Of a DNA stretch of 64,000 nt, positions 17,111 through 25,598 are shown one piece after another. Origin of the DNA: Streptomyces sp. NBC_01216 (GTDB taxonomy: Bacteria; Actinomycetota; Actinomycetes; Streptomycetales; Streptomycetaceae); the NCBI RefSeq assembly GCF_035994945.1, contig NZ_CP108677.1, positions 2,666,001 through 2,730,000 of the forward strand, in the 5' to 3' direction. The translations under genes were made by a program, and so were the position numbers. Below the pieces are notes generated by a model, which saw nothing but the letters and a program-made list of their open reading frames with translations, was not told where the DNA came from and did not search any database. Every line of letters starts with the position of its first letter. Position 1 is the first letter of the stretch.

Positions 17111-17527
17111 CTACCCGGCGAGGTGGTCCGGGCCGAATGCCTGCGGAAGCATCTCGGCCAGGGTCAGCCGGCCGGCCGGGGTCTCCAGGACGAGCGTGGG
17201 GCCGCCGAACTCGTACAGCAGCTGCCGGCAGCGCCCGCAGGGCACCAGCGGCTCGCCCTTGCCGTCCACGCACACGAAGTGCGTCAGCCGGCCGCCACCG
17301 GTCGCCTGGAGCTGCGAGACGAGCCCACACTCGGCGCACAGGCTGAGGCCGTAGGAGGCGTTCTCGACGTTGCAGCCGGTGACGGTCCGCCCGTCGTCGA
17401 CCAGGGCGGCCACGCCGACCGGGAAGCCCGAGTACGGGGCGTACGCGCGGGACATCGCGTCCCGCGCCGCCTCGCGCAGGATGTCCCAGTCAGCCTCGGT
17501 GACCGGCTTGGCCTCGGGCTCGGTCAC
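17111..17527 (-). CDS. cdd: Cytidine deaminase
   Basis: Homotetramer-type cytidine deaminase of 138 residues, converting cytidine and deoxycytidine to uridine forms. Zn-site motifs are NVENASYGLSLCAEC (Cys ligand and catalytic Glu in CAE) and PCGRCRQLLYEF (two Cys ligands). GTG at 17527 overlaps the stop of the upstream permease by four bases, so it belongs to the transporter operon: nucleosides enter and are deaminated at once. The hairpin at 17070-17102 ends the operon. Confidence 0.95.
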   Translation of the reverse strand: MTEPEAKPVTEADWDILREAARDAMSRAYAPYSGFPVGVAALVDDGRTVTGCNVENASYGLSLCAECGLVSQLQATGGGRLTHFVCVDGKGEPLVPCGRCRQLLYEFGGPTLVLETPAGRLTLAEMLPQAFGPDHLAG

Positions 17528-18813
17528 TTGCCCTCGCCCTTGCGGTAGCGCATGCCGTTCGCCTTGGGCATCCTCAGGCGCTGCGCGGAGAGCGACAGCA
17601 CCAGCAGCGTGACCACGTACGGGGTGGCGCTGACGAACTCGACCGGGACCGTCTCCGTGCCCAGGTACCAGATCAGCACGCCGACGCCGATGACGGTGGC
17701 GATCTGCGAGGTGATCCAGCGCCGCTTGTACGCCTTCCAGGCCGCGATGACCACGAGGGCGACGAAGAGCAGCAGGAGCAGGGCGTGCACGGACTTGCCG
17801 CCGCTGCGCAGCTGGAGCGCGTCGGCGAAGCCGAAGAGGCCCGCGCCCATGGCGAGGCCGCCCGGCCGCCAGTTACCGAAGATCATCGCCGCGAGGCCGA
17901 TGTAACCGCGGCCGCCCGTCTGGCCCTCGTTGTAGATGTGCGAGGTGACCAGGGACAGGAAGGCGCCGCCGAGACCGGCCAGACCGCCGGAGACGACCAC
18001 CGCGATGTACTTGTACTTGTAGACGTTGACACCGAGCGACTCGGCGGCGACCGGGTTCTCGCCGCAGGAACGCAGCCGCAGGCCGAAGGCCGTCTTCCAC
18101 AGGATGAAGAAGGTCCCGACGATGAGCAGCACCGCGATGATCGTCAGCACCGAGACGTTGGTGACCAGGCCGCCGAGGATGCCCGCCAGGTCCGAGACCA
18201 GGAACCAGTGGTGCTTTTCGATGTCGGAGAGCCAGTCGGACAGGCCCGGCACGGTGACCGTGGTGATGCTCTCGGCCGGCGGGGACTGCTTGGGGCTGCC
18301 GCCCTTGGCCGCCGCCTCGCCGCTGTTGAACCACAGCTTGGCGAAGTAGGTGGTGACACCGGCGGCCAGGATGTTGATCGCGATACCGGAGATGATGTGG
18401 TCGACGCCGAAGGTGACGGTGGCGACGGCGTGCAGCAGGCCGCCGAGCATGCCGCCCAGGATGCCGGCGAGGATGCCGAGCCAGGGGCTGGTCTGCCAGC
18501 CGGCCCAGGCACCGAAGAAGGTGCCGAGGATCATCATGCCCTCGAGGCCGATGTTGACCACACCCGCGCGCTCGGACCACAGGCCGCCGAGACCGGCGAG
18601 GCCGATGGGCACGGCGAGCGAGAGGGCGGCGCTGATCTGGCCGGCCGAGGTGAGGTCCTGGGCCCCGGTGATGGCCCGGGCCGCGGAGAGGGCCAGCAAC
18701 CCGCCCGCGATGATCAGCAGGATCACGGGGAGGGAGAGCCGGGAGCGGCCCCCCTTGCCGCGGGACGCCTTGCGGGAGGCGGGCGGCGGGGTGGAAGTCG
18801 CCGTGGCGGTCAC
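17524..18813 (-). CDS. Nucleoside ABC transporter permease (second subunit)
   Basis: Membrane protein of 429 residues in the BMP-family (nucleoside) transporter permease group. The N-terminus (about 30 residues) is polar and basic; then ten or so hydrophobic segments follow, with family-typical VPIGLAGLGGLWSERAGVVNIGLEG and the cytoplasmic loop LRLRSCGENPVAAESLGVN. A Pro/Ser-rich loop of about 45 residues in the middle is extra. GTG at 18813 overlaps the stop of the first permease by four bases. It would form the channel together with that protein. Confidence 0.92.
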   Translation of the reverse strand: MTATATSTPPPASRKASRGKGGRSRLSLPVILLIIAGGLLALSAARAITGAQDLTSAGQISAALSLAVPIGLAGLGGLWSERAGVVNIGLEGMMILGTFFGAWAGWQTSPWLGILAGILGGMLGGLLHAVATVTFGVDHIISGIAINILAAGVTTYFAKLWFNSGEAAAKGGSPKQSPPAESITTVTVPGLSDWLSDIEKHHWFLVSDLAGILGGLVTNVSVLTIIAVLLIVGTFFILWKTAFGLRLRSCGENPVAAESLGVNVYKYKYIAVVVSGGLAGLGGAFLSLVTSHIYNEGQTGGRGYIGLAAMIFGNWRPGGLAMGAGLFGFADALQLRSGGKSVHALLLLLFVALVVIAAWKAYKRRWITSQIATVIGVGVLIWYLGTETVPVEFVSATPYVVTLLVLSLSAQRLRMPKANGMRYRKGEGK

Positions 18814-19922
18814 GCCGACACCTCCGTCTTGTCGTTGGAACGGGCCTGGGCCGCGAGCCTCTCGCCGACCTGTCGCTGCTGACGCTTGACGCCGTAGCGC
18901 CGGACGACCTCGTAGGCGATGACGACGCAGAGCACGATGACGCCCTGCATGACGCCGACGATCTCCCGGTCGTAGTCGTCGAACTCCAGCTGCTGCCCGC
19001 CGCGCTCCAGGAAGGCCCAGAGGATCGCGGCGAGTGCGATGCCGACCGGGTGGTTGCGGCCCAGCAGGGCGATGGCGATGCCGGTGAAGCCGATGCCGAC
19101 CGGGAAGCCGCCGGAGAACTCGTAGGAGTCGTTGAGCAGCGTCGGCATGCCGATGAGGCCGGCCAGGGCGCCGGAGATCAGCATGGAGGTGACGACCATC
19201 TTCTTCACGTTCACGCCGCTGGCCGCGGCGGCCGTGTCGGACTGGCCGACGGTGCGCAGGTCGAAGCCGAAGCGGCTGCGCGACAGCGTGAACCAGTAGC
19301 CGACACCCACCAGGGCGGCGACGACGACGAAGCCGACGACCGGGGTCGGGGTGGTCGGGAACTCGAAGAAGTGGGAGGACTCCGGGATCGGGGTCGTCGA
19401 CACCTTCGTGCCGGCCGCGTCCAGGTGGCCGAGACGGCCGGGCTGGAGCAGGTAGCCGATGATCGCGGTGGCGATGAAGTTCAGCATGATCGTGGAGACG
19501 ACCTCGCTGACGCCCCGGGTGACCTTGAGGACACCGGCGATACCGGCCCACATCGCGCCGACGATCATCGCGGTGAGGATGATCAGCGGGATCTGGACGA
19601 CACCGGGAAGCGTCAGCGCGCCACCGACGGCGGCGGCGAAGAAGGCCGCGAGCCGGTACTGGCCGTCCACACCGATGTTGAACAGGTTCATGCGGAAGCC
19701 GACGGCCACCGCGATACCCGCGAGGTAGTACGTCGTTCCCTTGTTGATGATGTAGACCTGGCTGTCCGACTTCAGACCGTAGTCGAACATGATGCCGAAC
19801 GCGCTGAACGGCTCCTTGCCGGTGGCCGCCAGCACCAGGGCGGTGACCAGGAAGGCGGCGACGATCGCGAGCAGCGGCGCCGCGATGCCGAGGAGCAGTC
19901 GCTCCTTGTCGAACTTCTTCAT
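18810..19922 (-). CDS. Nucleoside ABC transporter permease (first subunit)
   Basis: Membrane protein of 370 residues, the partner permease. Typical pieces are YYLAGIAVAVGFRMNLFNIG with GVDGQ, GVLKVTRGVSEVVSTIMLNF and LRTVGQSDTAAAASGVNV, the loop expected to touch the ATPase. ATG at 19922 overlaps the ATPase gene's stop (ATGA). The order ATPase, permease, permease, cytidine deaminase is one operon. Confidence 0.93.
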   Translation of the reverse strand: MKKFDKERLLLGIAAPLLAIVAAFLVTALVLAATGKEPFSAFGIMFDYGLKSDSQVYIINKGTTYYLAGIAVAVGFRMNLFNIGVDGQYRLAAFFAAAVGGALTLPGVVQIPLIILTAMIVGAMWAGIAGVLKVTRGVSEVVSTIMLNFIATAIIGYLLQPGRLGHLDAAGTKVSTTPIPESSHFFEFPTTPTPVVGFVVVAALVGVGYWFTLSRSRFGFDLRTVGQSDTAAAASGVNVKKMVVTSMLISGALAGLIGMPTLLNDSYEFSGGFPVGIGFTGIAIALLGRNHPVGIALAAILWAFLERGGQQLEFDDYDREIVGVMQGVIVLCVVIAYEVVRRYGVKRQQRQVGERLAAQARSNDKTEVSA

Positions 19923-21511
19923 CGGGCCTCGTCCTCCGGGCCGTGGGTGCCCTCAGGGCTCTGTTCGTGCTGAAGGTGGCCGGCGGCGGCGCCGGTCATG
20001 GCCGAGCCCAGCTCCTCCGGGGTGATGGCGGCCGGGTCGGCGTCGGCGACGAGCCTGCCGCGGTACATCACCCGCAGGGTGTCGGAGAGGCCGATCAGCT
20101 CGTCGAGGTCCGCGGAGATCAGCAGCACCGCGAGGCCCTCCCTGCGCGCCTCGCGGATCTGGTCCCAGATCTGCGCCTGCGCGCCGACGTCCACGCCGCG
20201 GGTGGGGTGCGCGGCGATCAGCAGCTTGGGGTCGTGGCTCATCTCGCGGCCGACGATCAGCTTCTGCTGGTTTCCGCCGGAGAGGGAGGCCGCGGTGACC
20301 TCGATGCCCGGGGTGCGGACGTCGTAGTCGCGGACGATCCGCTCGGTGTCCTTGCGCGCGGCCTTGATGTCGAGGAAGGGGCCCTTGGAGTTGGGCTTCT
20401 CGGTGACGTGACCGAGGATGCGGTTCTCCCAGAGGGGGGCGTTCAGCAGCAGGCCGTGCCGGTGGCGGTCCTCGGGGATGCAGCCGATGCCGTCCTCGCG
20501 GCGCTTACGGGTCGGCGCGGCGGAGATGTCGGCGCCGTCCAGGGTGAGGGCGCCGTGGTCGGGGTGGCGCATGCCCATGATCGTGTCGACGAGCTCGGAC
20601 TGACCGTTGCCCTCGACGCCCGCGATGCCGAGCACCTCGCCCTTGCGGATGGTGAAGCCGATCCCGTCGAGGACCGTGCGGACGATGCCGTCGGGGTCGA
20701 CCGCGCTCAGCGAGAGGTCCCGGACCTCCAGCATCGGGATGTCGGTGACGGTCGACTCGCGGGTCTCCGGGGAGGGCAGCTCGCTGCCGACCATCAGCTC
20801 GGCGAGCTGCTTGGTCGTCGTGTGCCGCGGGTCTGCGGTGCCGACCGTCGTGCCGCGCCGGATGACGGTGATCTCGTCGGCGACCGACAGGACCTCGCCC
20901 AGCTTGTGGGAGATGAAGATGACGGTCAGGCCCTCGGCCTTGAGCTCGCGCAGGTTGTCGAAGAGCGCGTCGACCTCCTGCGGGACGAGGACCGCGGTCG
21001 GCTCGTCGAGGATCAGGGTGCGGGCACCTCGGTAGAGGACCTTCAGGATCTCGACGCGCTGGCGGTCGGCCACGCCGAGGTCCTCCATGAGGACGTTCGG
21101 GCGGACGCCGAGATGGTAGGCGTCGGAGATCTCCTTGATCTTCGCGCGGGCCCTGTCCCCGATGCCGTAGAGCTTCTCGGAGCCGAGGACGACGTTCTCG
21201 AGGACGGTGAGGTTGTCCGCGAGCATGAAGTGCTGGTGCACCATGCCGACACCGCGGGCGATGGCGTCGCCCGGGTTGTGGAACACCACCCGCTCGCCGT
21301 CGACCGCGATGGTGCCCTCGTCCGGCTTCTGCATGCCGTAGAGGATCTTCATCAGGGTCGACTTGCCCGCGCCGTTCTCGCCCACGAGGGCGTGCACGGT
21401 GCCGCGGCGCACGGTGATGTCGATGTCGTGGTTGGCCACGACTCCCGGGAAACGCTTGGTGATGCCGCGGAGTTCTACGGCGTTGGGACTGCTGGAGCTG
21501 GAGGCTTTGAT
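19919..21511 (-). CDS. Nucleoside ABC transporter ATPase, likely AUC start
   Basis: Duplicated ABC ATPase of about 530 residues, as in BMP-type (nucleoside) and ribose transporters. The first Walker A is GENGAGKST, with LVPQEVDALF near the Walker B region; the second half has GVEGNGQSE in place of Walker A and the signature SLSGGNQQKL, so only one half looks fully catalytic, usual for this family. The first canonical start (GTG at 21439) would remove the first strand and A-loop (VELRGITKRFPGVVAN). The frame stays open upstream with no ATG, GTG or TTG; an ATC codon at 21509-21511 lies six bases from AGGAGAG, so I take it as the start. Confidence 0.85.
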   Translation of the reverse strand: MKASSSSSPNAVELRGITKRFPGVVANHDIDITVRRGTVHALVGENGAGKSTLMKILYGMQKPDEGTIAVDGERVVFHNPGDAIARGVGMVHQHFMLADNLTVLENVVLGSEKLYGIGDRARAKIKEISDAYHLGVRPNVLMEDLGVADRQRVEILKVLYRGARTLILDEPTAVLVPQEVDALFDNLRELKAEGLTVIFISHKLGEVLSVADEITVIRRGTTVGTADPRHTTTKQLAELMVGSELPSPETRESTVTDIPMLEVRDLSLSAVDPDGIVRTVLDGIGFTIRKGEVLGIAGVEGNGQSELVDTIMGMRHPDHGALTLDGADISAAPTRKRREDGIGCIPEDRHRHGLLLNAPLWENRILGHVTEKPNSKGPFLDIKAARKDTERIVRDYDVRTPGIEVTAASLSGGNQQKLIVGREMSHDPKLLIAAHPTRGVDVGAQAQIWDQIREARREGLAVLLISADLDELIGLSDTLRVMYRGRLVADADPAAITPEELGSAMTGAAAGHLQHEQSPEGTHGPEDEAR

Positions 21512-21517
21512 GACGCA

Positions 21518-21524
21518 CTCTCCT
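21518..21524 (-). promoter_or_regulatory. Ribosome binding site pointing to an AUC start
   Basis: AGGAGAG on the minus strand, six bases before the ATC codon at 21511-21509. No in-frame ATG, GTG or TTG has comparable placing. Confidence 0.65.
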
Positions 21525-21597
21525 AGGCAGGGAGCGTGAGGAGGCTGAGGCGGATCGCAGGCGTTGTCGGTGGCGAAAAATACCCTGTGGGCCCTTA

Positions 21598-21611
21598 GCT
21601 ACGCGCGTAGC
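21598..21611. promoter_or_regulatory. Operator-like palindrome upstream of ABC ATPase operon
   Basis: Perfect 14-bp palindrome GCTACGCGCGTAGC, about 90 bases before the ATPase start, in the gap after the binding-protein gene. A possible -35 (TTGAAC) lies just upstream on the minus strand. Confidence 0.75.
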
Positions 21612-21652
21612 ATTGGGAAAATCGTTCAACTGCCTGCGGATATACGTGTGAA

Positions 21653-21695
21653 AGGGGGCCCGGAGTGTCGGCCGAAGCCGCTCCCCGGGCCCCCT
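21653..21695 (-). terminator. Hairpin terminator after the BMP lipoprotein gene
   Basis: AGGGGGCCCGG (21653-21663) pairs with CCGGGCCCCCT (21685-21695); the loop holds a small inner stem CGGC/GCCG. It separates the abundant binding protein from the ATPase operon. Confidence 0.75.
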
Positions 21696-21705
21696 CCGAC
21701 GTGCG

Positions 21706-22746
21706 TCAGAGGGTCGTGGCGACCTTGATCTGACCGTCGATGATCTTCTGCTTGGCCTCGTCGATCTTGGCCTGGATGTCGTCGAGGTGACCACCCGTGG
21801 CGGTCAGCGACACACCGTCCTCGGCGAGCGAGTAGGAGTGCGTGCCGGTCATCGGCTTGCCGTCCTGCACGGACTTGATCAGCTCGAAGACGCCGGTGTC
21901 GACGTTCTTGACGACCGAGGTCAGGATCGAGTCGGCGTACTTGGACAGGGCCGGGTCCTTGGCCTGGTCCGAGTCGACACCGATCGCCCAGGTGCCCGGC
22001 TTGGCGGCGACGGCCTCGATGGCGCCGGCGCCCGAACCGCCCGCGGCGGCGTAGATCACGTCGATGCCCTTGTCGAGCATGCCCTTGGCGGCGGCCTTGC
22101 CCTTGTCGGGCGCGCCGAAGCCGGACATGTCCGTACCGGTGGACAGGTACTGGATCTGCACCGAGGCGTTCGGGTTGGTGTCCTTGACGCCCTGCTGGAA
22201 GCCCGCGGCGAACTTCTTGATCAGCGGGAGGTCGACGCCACCGATGAAGCCGATCTTGCCGTCCTTGGACTTCAGGGCGGCGGCCACACCGGCGAGGTAC
22301 GAGCCCTGCTCCTCGGTGAAGACGATCGAGTCGACGTTCTTCAGGTCGGAGACGGAGTCGACCAGGCCGAAGGTGGTCTTCGGGTACTTCGCCGCGACCT
22401 TGTCGATCGAGTCCTTGTAGGCGAAGCCGACACCGATGACCGGGTTGTAGCCACCCTCGGCGAGCGAGGCGAGACGCTGCTCGCGGTCGGCGGGGGTCTC
22501 ACCGTTCTTGGCGGTGAGCTCCTTGGTCTGGACGTCGAGGTCGGCCTTGGCCTTGTCGAGGCCACGGGCCGCGGAGTCGTTGAAGGAGTTGTCGCCACGG
22601 CCGCCGACGTCGTAGGCCATACCGACCTTCAGCGTGCCTGAGTCGGAGCCAGTGTCCTCGGTGGACGACTCGCCACACGCGGTGGCGGTGAGAGCGAGGG
22701 CCGCGGTCGCGATGGACGCGGAAACGATCTTGGATACCCGGCGCAA
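21706..22746 (-). CDS. BMP-family nucleoside-binding lipoprotein
   Basis: Substrate-binding lipoprotein of 346 residues. The signal peptide ends in the lipobox LTATAC (Cys at about residue 24). The mature part is a BMP/PnrA-type protein: VGMAYDVGGRGDNSFNDSA, IGVGFAYKDSIDKVA, FTEEQGSYLAGVAA, KIGFIGGVDLPLIKKF and DVIYAAAGGSGAGAI, all characteristic of nucleoside-binding members. The start at 22746 is TTG, with AAGGGA upstream at moderate distance. With the two permeases, the ATPase and cytidine deaminase it forms a nucleoside import system. An operator-like site lies 60 bases upstream. Confidence 0.94.
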   Translation of the reverse strand: MRRVSKIVSASIATAALALTATACGESSTEDTGSDSGTLKVGMAYDVGGRGDNSFNDSAARGLDKAKADLDVQTKELTAKNGETPADREQRLASLAEGGYNPVIGVGFAYKDSIDKVAAKYPKTTFGLVDSVSDLKNVDSIVFTEEQGSYLAGVAAALKSKDGKIGFIGGVDLPLIKKFAAGFQQGVKDTNPNASVQIQYLSTGTDMSGFGAPDKGKAAAKGMLDKGIDVIYAAAGGSGAGAIEAVAAKPGTWAIGVDSDQAKDPALSKYADSILTSVVKNVDTGVFELIKSVQDGKPMTGTHSYSLAEDGVSLTATGGHLDDIQAKIDEAKQKIIDGQIKVATTL

Positions 22747-22808
22747 GAGGAGGGTCCCTTCGAGACTGACCGAAAGCGCCTCTTCCGGCGCTGGTTTCGC
22801 GTGGATCG

Positions 22809-22820
22809 TAACGCGCGTAG
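22809..22820. promoter_or_regulatory. Operator-like site upstream of the BMP lipoprotein gene
   Basis: TAACGCGCGTAG, with ten of twelve bases as in the add site. On the minus strand it is directly followed by TACGAT, a possible -10 element, so it again would lie in the promoter spacer. Confidence 0.65.
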
Positions 22821-22918
22821 ATGTCAGTTAAAGACCCGTTCATGAGTCGTTATCGGATCGTCGCGAACGAGCCAGAGTCCAGCGCGGCACGATGTAGCGG
22901 AGCGTACACGCGCCACGC

Positions 22919-22947
22919 CTGTCCGGCCCGGAAACCGGGCCGGACAG
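22919..22947 (-). terminator. Hairpin terminator after the M20 amidohydrolase gene
   Basis: Perfect 13-bp stem CTGTCCGGCCCGG / CCGGGCCGGACAG with loop AAA. Confidence 0.85.
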
Positions 22948-23034
22948 TGTGGCCACCGCGCACGGGGTGAGGAGCGGCCGGACGTCTCGGCCTGGGAGAC
23001 ACGTCGCGGAGACCGCCCTCCCGGCCACCCCGCG

Positions 23035-24255
23035 TCAGCGTGTCGGCGCGGCGTCCAGCAGGGCCGCGGCGGTGAAGAACTCCACCCCGACCTCGATGGC
23101 GTGTTCGTCCACGTCGAAGTCGCCGCAGTGCAGGTCCCGGCGTGTCGTGTCGCCCGGCGCCCGGACGCCCAGACGGGCCATGGCGCCCGGCACGTGCTCC
23201 AGGTACCAGGAGAAGTCCTCCCCACCGAGGCTCTGCTCGGTGTCCTCGATCGCATACGGTCCGCGGCGCGCCGTCATCGCGTCCCGGAGCAGTTCGGTGA
23301 CGACCGGGTCGTTGACGACCGGCGGGACGCCCCGGATGTAGTTCACCGTCGACTTGGCGTGGTGCAGGGCGGCGACCTCGTCGATGGCCGCGTGGACCAG
23401 GTCGGGCGCGTCACGCCAGGCCGGCAGCTCGAGGCAGCGGACGGTGCCGGACAGCTCGGCGCGCTGCGGGATCACGTTGCAGGCGTGGCCGGCCTCGATC
23501 CGGCCCCAGGTGACGGCCAGACCGGAACGGGCGTCCACCCGGCGGGCGAGCAGGGCGGGGACGTCGACGGCGACCCGCGCGGCGGCGGTGACCAGGTCCG
23601 TGGTCAGGTGAGGGCGGGCGGTGTGACCGCCGGGGCCGTCGAGCGTCACCTCGAGGCGGTCGCAGGCGGAGGTGATGGGGCCGGGGCGCAGCCCGATCCG
23701 GCCCGCGTCCACCTTCGGGTCGCAGTGCACGGCGATGATCCGGCCGACCCCGTCCAGAACACCGGAGCCGATGGCGTCGGCGGCGCCGCCGGGGAGCACC
23801 TCCTCCGCGGGCTGGAAGATCAGCCGCACGGCGTGGGGCAGGAGCCCCTGGCGGTCGAGCTCGGCCAGGACCAGACCGGCGCCGAGGACGGTGGTGGTGT
23901 GGACGTCGTGACCGCACGCGTGCGCGCGGTTGGGCACGGTGGACCGGTACGCGACGGTCTTGACGTCGGGAATGGGCAGTGCGTCGATGTCGGCGCGGAT
24001 CGCCAGCATCGGGCGCAGGTCGTCCCAGGTGCCGATGTCACAGAGAAGTCCGGTGCCCGTCGCCAGTACCCTCGGCGCCAGCCCGGCCGCCTCCAGGCGG
24101 GCCTTGAGCGCTGCGGTGGTACGGAACTCCTGGTTGCCGAGCTCGGGGTGCATGTGCAAGTCCCTGCGGAACGTGACAAGTTCGGCACGCAGGGTTTCGG
24201 ACAGCTTTCCGGGCAGGACGACGGAGCCGGGCTCGCGGGACTTCAACTGGTTCAC
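23035..24255 (-). CDS. M20-family amidohydrolase
   Basis: Metallo-aminoacylase/amidohydrolase of about 406 residues (M20D type). Motifs are RRDLHMHPELGNQEF, HACGHDVHTTTVLG (metal ligands), FQPAEEVLPGGA (catalytic Glu pair), IAVHCDPKV and GGEDFSWYL near the end. It probably removes an acyl group from an amino acid or a small amide; substrate not predictable. GTG at 24255 is my choice; TTG at 24276 would add seven residues, and neither has a clear binding site. It sits between the nucleoside genes and the nonulosonic acid cluster, with no evident link to either. Confidence 0.88.
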   Translation of the reverse strand: MNQLKSREPGSVVLPGKLSETLRAELVTFRRDLHMHPELGNQEFRTTAALKARLEAAGLAPRVLATGTGLLCDIGTWDDLRPMLAIRADIDALPIPDVKTVAYRSTVPNRAHACGHDVHTTTVLGAGLVLAELDRQGLLPHAVRLIFQPAEEVLPGGAADAIGSGVLDGVGRIIAVHCDPKVDAGRIGLRPGPITSACDRLEVTLDGPGGHTARPHLTTDLVTAAARVAVDVPALLARRVDARSGLAVTWGRIEAGHACNVIPQRAELSGTVRCLELPAWRDAPDLVHAAIDEVAALHHAKSTVNYIRGVPPVVNDPVVTELLRDAMTARRGPYAIEDTEQSLGGEDFSWYLEHVPGAMARLGVRAPGDTTRRDLHCGDFDVDEHAIEVGVEFFTAAALLDAAPTR

Positions 24256-24371
24256 CTTTTGAAGGGTAGGCCCCAAGAGAGATCAACTGCCCGTCGATCA
24301 CGAAAACTTCAACCCGATAGGGGAAAGAAAGTCGACTCACGAGGCATGACGACCACTCCTTGTGGGTAACC

Positions 24372-25598
24372 TCACCCGAATTCGAACCGCTCCATCGCCG
24401 GGGCGGCACGGGCCGTGAGCCGGTCGACCTCGTGGGCCGCCGTGCCGGCGACGCCCGACAGGAAGCCCTGGGCGCGCTCCGAGACGTTTTCCAGCAGCCA
24501 CTCCGGCGCGACCTCGCAGACCGCCACCTTCACCCCCGTCCCCGCGAGGGCGAGCGGCAGGGTGTGCACGACGGTGGACGGGAAGCTCACGACGGTACGG
24601 CCGATCGGCCCGCGCCGCGCGATGAGCTCCAGCGGCAGATCGGGCCGCACGATCTCCAGCCCGGTCTCGACCGCGATCCGGTGGAGTTTCGCCGGCCTCT
24701 CCCGGCGGTGCGCGAAGTAGCGGGTCGCACCGTGCGTGCGGGCCAGGTCGGCGACCGCCTGGATGTAACGGTCCGCGTCGACCACGCCCGTCTCGACCAG
24801 CGAGGTCCCCACCAGGTCGGCGCCTCGGGTGAGGCGGGGCGGACCGAAGCGGGCACGGGTCCAGGCGAAGGCGTGCGGGGTGACGGTGGTGCCGGGGGGC
24901 GCCTCGACGGGCAGCGAGGTGAAGATCTCGACCGTGCGGCCGCGGGTGGGAGCGAGCCTGCGCCGGGCGAGGGAGGAGACCGGGGCGAGGAGCAGGTCGC
25001 GGGGGCGGAGACTGCCGCGCCGGTGCCAGCGGACCAGTCGCTCGCCGCGCGTCAGCTGGGCGGCGAACTCCATCGTGGCCGTGCCGTCGTCGACGACCGT
25101 GAGGTGCCGGGGACCGAACAGTGTCAGCAGCAGCTGGACGTAGCGGGAGAACGGGTCACCGACGATGATCCGTTCCGCCGCCCGCAGCAGCGGGGCGAGG
25201 TCGCGCAGTGTCCGGGCGAGCGAACCGCGCCCCTCCCGTGCCTCCTGCCAGCGGACGCTGAAGCCGTCCTCCCGGGCCAGCTGCGCCATCCGCCGCAGCT
25301 GGCCGCGCGACATGGGGTCGGTCGGCGAGAGGACGACGACCGTGAGGTCGTGGGCGGCCGGCGCGGGGCCCGGTCCGGACTCCGGCGGCCGGTCCGCGGC
25401 CCCACCGGCCGGGGGACGGCCCCCCGGGACCGCCGCGCGCCCGCGCGGGGCGGCGCCGGACGGTCCCTGGGCGGTGGGGGCGGCACCGGTGCGGCCGGGA
25501 TCGTCTCCGCCGGGCGCGCCGGTGACCTGGGCGTGCGCCCACTCCAGGACGTTCAGGAGCTGGACCGGGCTCTCGACGAACGCCAGCCGGCCGTTCAT
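24372..25598 (-). CDS. Sialyltransferase-like glycosyltransferase (GT52/polysialyltransferase type)
   Basis: Protein of 408 residues starting RLAFVESPVQLLNVLEWA, which resembles the LxxxxSPLQLLNAIE opening of bacterial sialyltransferases of family GT52 and polysialyltransferase-like proteins. Other points are VVVLSPTDPMSR, IVGDPFSRYVQLLL, VVDDGTATMEFA and the late SFPSTVVHTLPLAL. A low-complexity Pro/Gly/Ala insert covers about residues 28-85. ATG at 25598 overlaps the synthase gene by four bases. It probably transfers the activated nonulosonic acid made by its neighbours onto a cell-wall polymer. The family assignment is from motif memory only. Confidence 0.65.
   Translation of the reverse strand: MNGRLAFVESPVQLLNVLEWAHAQVTGAPGGDDPGRTGAAPTAQGPSGAAPRGRAAVPGGRPPAGGAADRPPESGPGPAPAAHDLTVVVLSPTDPMSRGQLRRMAQLAREDGFSVRWQEAREGRGSLARTLRDLAPLLRAAERIIVGDPFSRYVQLLLTLFGPRHLTVVDDGTATMEFAAQLTRGERLVRWHRRGSLRPRDLLLAPVSSLARRRLAPTRGRTVEIFTSLPVEAPPGTTVTPHAFAWTRARFGPPRLTRGADLVGTSLVETGVVDADRYIQAVADLARTHGATRYFAHRRERPAKLHRIAVETGLEIVRPDLPLELIARRGPIGRTVVSFPSTVVHTLPLALAGTGVKVAVCEVAPEWLLENVSERAQGFLSGVAGTAAHEVDRLTARAAPAMERFEFG

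Noticed and set aside
24346..24369. Seven-codon plus-strand frame (MTTTPCG) considered as a leader peptide
   Set aside because: No plus-strand gene follows; the neighbouring genes are on the minus strand.
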